Shown here one piece after another: positions 22,798 through 24,245 of a stretch of DNA of 24,245 nucleotides. The notes beneath the pieces were generated by a model. It had not been told where the DNA came from and did no database searches. It was given only the letters and a program-made list of their open reading frames with translations. This DNA is from Prevotella sp. UBA4339 (GTDB taxonomy: Bacteria; Bacteroidota; Bacteroidia; Bacteroidales; Bacteroidaceae): positions 1 through 24,245 of the forward strand of contig DGTJ01000103.1 of assembly GCA_002393725.1 (NCBI GenBank), written 5' to 3'. Position 1 is the first letter of the stretch, and every line of letters starts with the position of its first letter. The translations under genes were made by a program, and so were the position numbers.

Positions 22798-24245
22798 ATG
22801 AAAATAAATAAATTGATTCTTGTAACTGGCTTGTTTGCCGTAGCGCTTACCAGTTGTACAGATTTGGATGTCAATCCAAGTTCTCAGTACACAGAAGACC
22901 CAAGTAAGAACTCTGGCGTTGACCCCATGATTGTGGTAGAGGCAAAGATGGCCGATGTATATTTCCACCTCTCAGGCACATTCGGCCGTCGTTATATGGA
23001 GGCTAACTGTCTGGCTTCTGACGAGTTTACTGCCTTGGCTTTTGATGGAGGTTACTACGATGGTGGTACTTATGCCCATCAGGCTCTGCACTGCAGTTCT
23101 CCAACCGATGCTTCACTCGACTGGTATTCTGATCTCACATCAGGTATTACCAAGGCTAATACTATCCTTGAGGAGCTTGGCAGCGGTGCTTCTGCTCAGA
23201 TGACGGCACCTGCTCGTGCTATGCGTGCTTTCTTTACATGGGTTCTGGTGGATAACTTCGGTGACACACCTATCCTTGAGAAGGTTCCTGCCGAAGGCGA
23301 GGTAGTAGCCCGTTCTCCACGTAAGGAAGTAACCGAGTGGATAGAGAAGGAGCTTGTAGAGATTATCCCTTATCTTACAGAGGATGTAACAGAGAATACT
23401 TATGGCAAGCCAACTCGTTGGATGGCAGAGGCTCTTCTGGCTAAGATTTACATCAACTGGCCTGTTTACACAGCTGAGTCTGTAGATCAGTATGATGCTG
23501 CAACAGCTGCTAATCCTAAGCTCGATGCTTGTATTGAGCTTTGCGATGATATTATCAATGGTGGTAAGTTCAATCTCGGATCTGTTGACTATCTCCACAA
23601 GTTCTCTTACGACAATAGCTGGAAGGTGGAAGACTTCATCTATGCTATGCCTTATGATGCTATCAATCGTCAGGGCTTCCAGTGGGCTCGTACACGCTCA
23701 TTCAAGCAGTTGAAAGGACTTGTTCCTAACGTATATGGATCTGCCGACGCTTTCACACAGTCGTTTGGTGGCAACATGGTTGTAACTCCAGAGTTTGTCA
23801 AGCTGTTCAGCCTGGAGGGCGATATCCGTAATCTCTGTGTTCTGCGTGGTGATATATACAATCGCGATCCTAAGACTCTGCGTCCTACAACTGAGCCATT
23901 CATGTATAAGGGCAAGCAGGTTCATTTTACAGATGATATAAAGCTCATTAAGGAGGATAATACTATCGATGTAGGTAATAACGACGATGCTATCCAGCAG
24001 GGTGCTCACTCAATCAAGTGGTTTATTATTCCTGGCGACTACAACAATGGTCGTAACCAGTCTAATGACCTGCCAATCTTCCGCTATGCCGATATCCTTA
24101 TGATGAAGGCTGAGGCTCTGGCTCGTATCGGAAAGAGTGGCGCAAAGGATCTCTTCAACCAGATTCGTGCTTATGCAGGTGCACCTCAGATCTCTGCCGA
24201 GCCTTCACTCGAGGAGATTTATCAGGAGCGCGGTCGTGAGTTCTT
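22798..24245 (+). CDS. susD-like: SusD-family glycan-binding lipoprotein, 3' end outside window
   Basis: An open frame of 482 codons running off the right edge. A lipoprotein signal is present (VALTSC, Cys20), followed by TDLDVNPSSQYTEDP, the usual SusD beginning. The TPR-rich SusD core has ARAMRAFFTWVLVDNFGDTP (about 139-158), RSPRKEVTEWIEKEL (about 171-185) and WMAEALLAKIYINWPVY. The C-terminal SusD motif NDLPIFRYADILMMKAEALA is followed by EIYQERGREF at the edge. It should sit on the cell surface as the lid of the SusC barrel and bind the target glycan. The ATG follows the susC stop by 31 bp, so the two are co-transcribed. Only the last few tens of residues are missing. Confidence 0.95.
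   Translation, partial: MKINKLILVTGLFAVALTSCTDLDVNPSSQYTEDPSKNSGVDPMIVVEAKMADVYFHLSGTFGRRYMEANCLASDEFTALAFDGGYYDGGTYAHQALHCSSPTDASLDWYSDLTSGITKANTILEELGSGASAQMTAPARAMRAFFTWVLVDNFGDTPILEKVPAEGEVVARSPRKEVTEWIEKELVEIIPYLTEDVTENTYGKPTRWMAEALLAKIYINWPVYTAESVDQYDAATAANPKLDACIELCDDIINGGKFNLGSVDYLHKFSYDNSWKVEDFIYAMPYDAINRQGFQWARTRSFKQLKGLVPNVYGSADAFTQSFGGNMVVTPEFVKLFSLEGDIRNLCVLRGDIYNRDPKTLRPTTEPFMYKGKQVHFTDDIKLIKEDNTIDVGNNDDAIQQGAHSIKWFIIPGDYNNGRNQSNDLPIFRYADILMMKAEALARIGKSGAKDLFNQIRAYAGAPQISAEPSLEEIYQERGREF

Noticed and set aside
1..24245. CRISPR array, insertion sequence, phage genes or retron-like element
   Set aside because: No regular spaced repeats, transposase, integrase or reverse transcriptase were seen on either strand. 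The repeats found are isolated hairpins and one gene remnant.

Overview
The window comes from a member of the Bacteroidota, most likely a gut or rumen Prevotella-type Bacteroidales. The evidence is a SusC/SusD pair, a GLPGLI-type protein next to a TonB-receptor-like barrel, Bacteroidota-type gyrB, rpsT and recO, near absence of strong Shine-Dalgarno sites, and repeated promoters of the Bacteroidota primary-sigma form (TTTG, about 19-20 bp, TAnnTTTG).

Region 1 (1-4.5 kb): a minus-strand pair, an outer-membrane barrel followed by a truncated GLPGLI-family gene. It is divergent from a membrane-spanning TPR lipoprotein with a cytoplasmic helix-turn-helix-like tail, probably a one-component regulator. 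Region 2 (4.5-6.1 kb): a decayed stretch. It holds a HigB/HigA-type toxin-antitoxin pair whose toxin has an in-frame stop, a palindrome in the toxin promoter, a 92%-identical duplicate of part of the regulator's tail, and an unassigned gene remnant.

Region 3 (6.1-11.7 kb): housekeeping genes. These are an exported glutathione peroxidase-nitroreductase fusion, a divergent AlkZ-related protein, gyrB, rpsT, tRNA-Glu(TTC) and recO. gyrB carries a perfect palindrome over its promoter, and recO appears nearly leaderless.

Region 4 (11.7-24.2 kb): a polysaccharide utilisation locus. A minus-strand operon (SASA acetylesterase, then a GPH-family sugar symporter) diverges from a plus-strand operon (second GPH symporter, GH43, ECF sigma factor). 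The GH43 and sigma genes overlap by 8 bp. Then come a GH28 enzyme, SusC and a truncated SusD. A reasonable reading is capture of an acetylated, xylose- or arabinose-bearing pectin: SusC/SusD bind and import, the esterase deacetylates, GH28 cuts the backbone, GPH carriers bring products inward, and GH43 finishes them in the cytoplasm. The orphan sigma factor may couple regulation to the operon. The substrate is inferred. The GH28 lacks the usual GHG motif, so plain homogalacturonan is doubtful.
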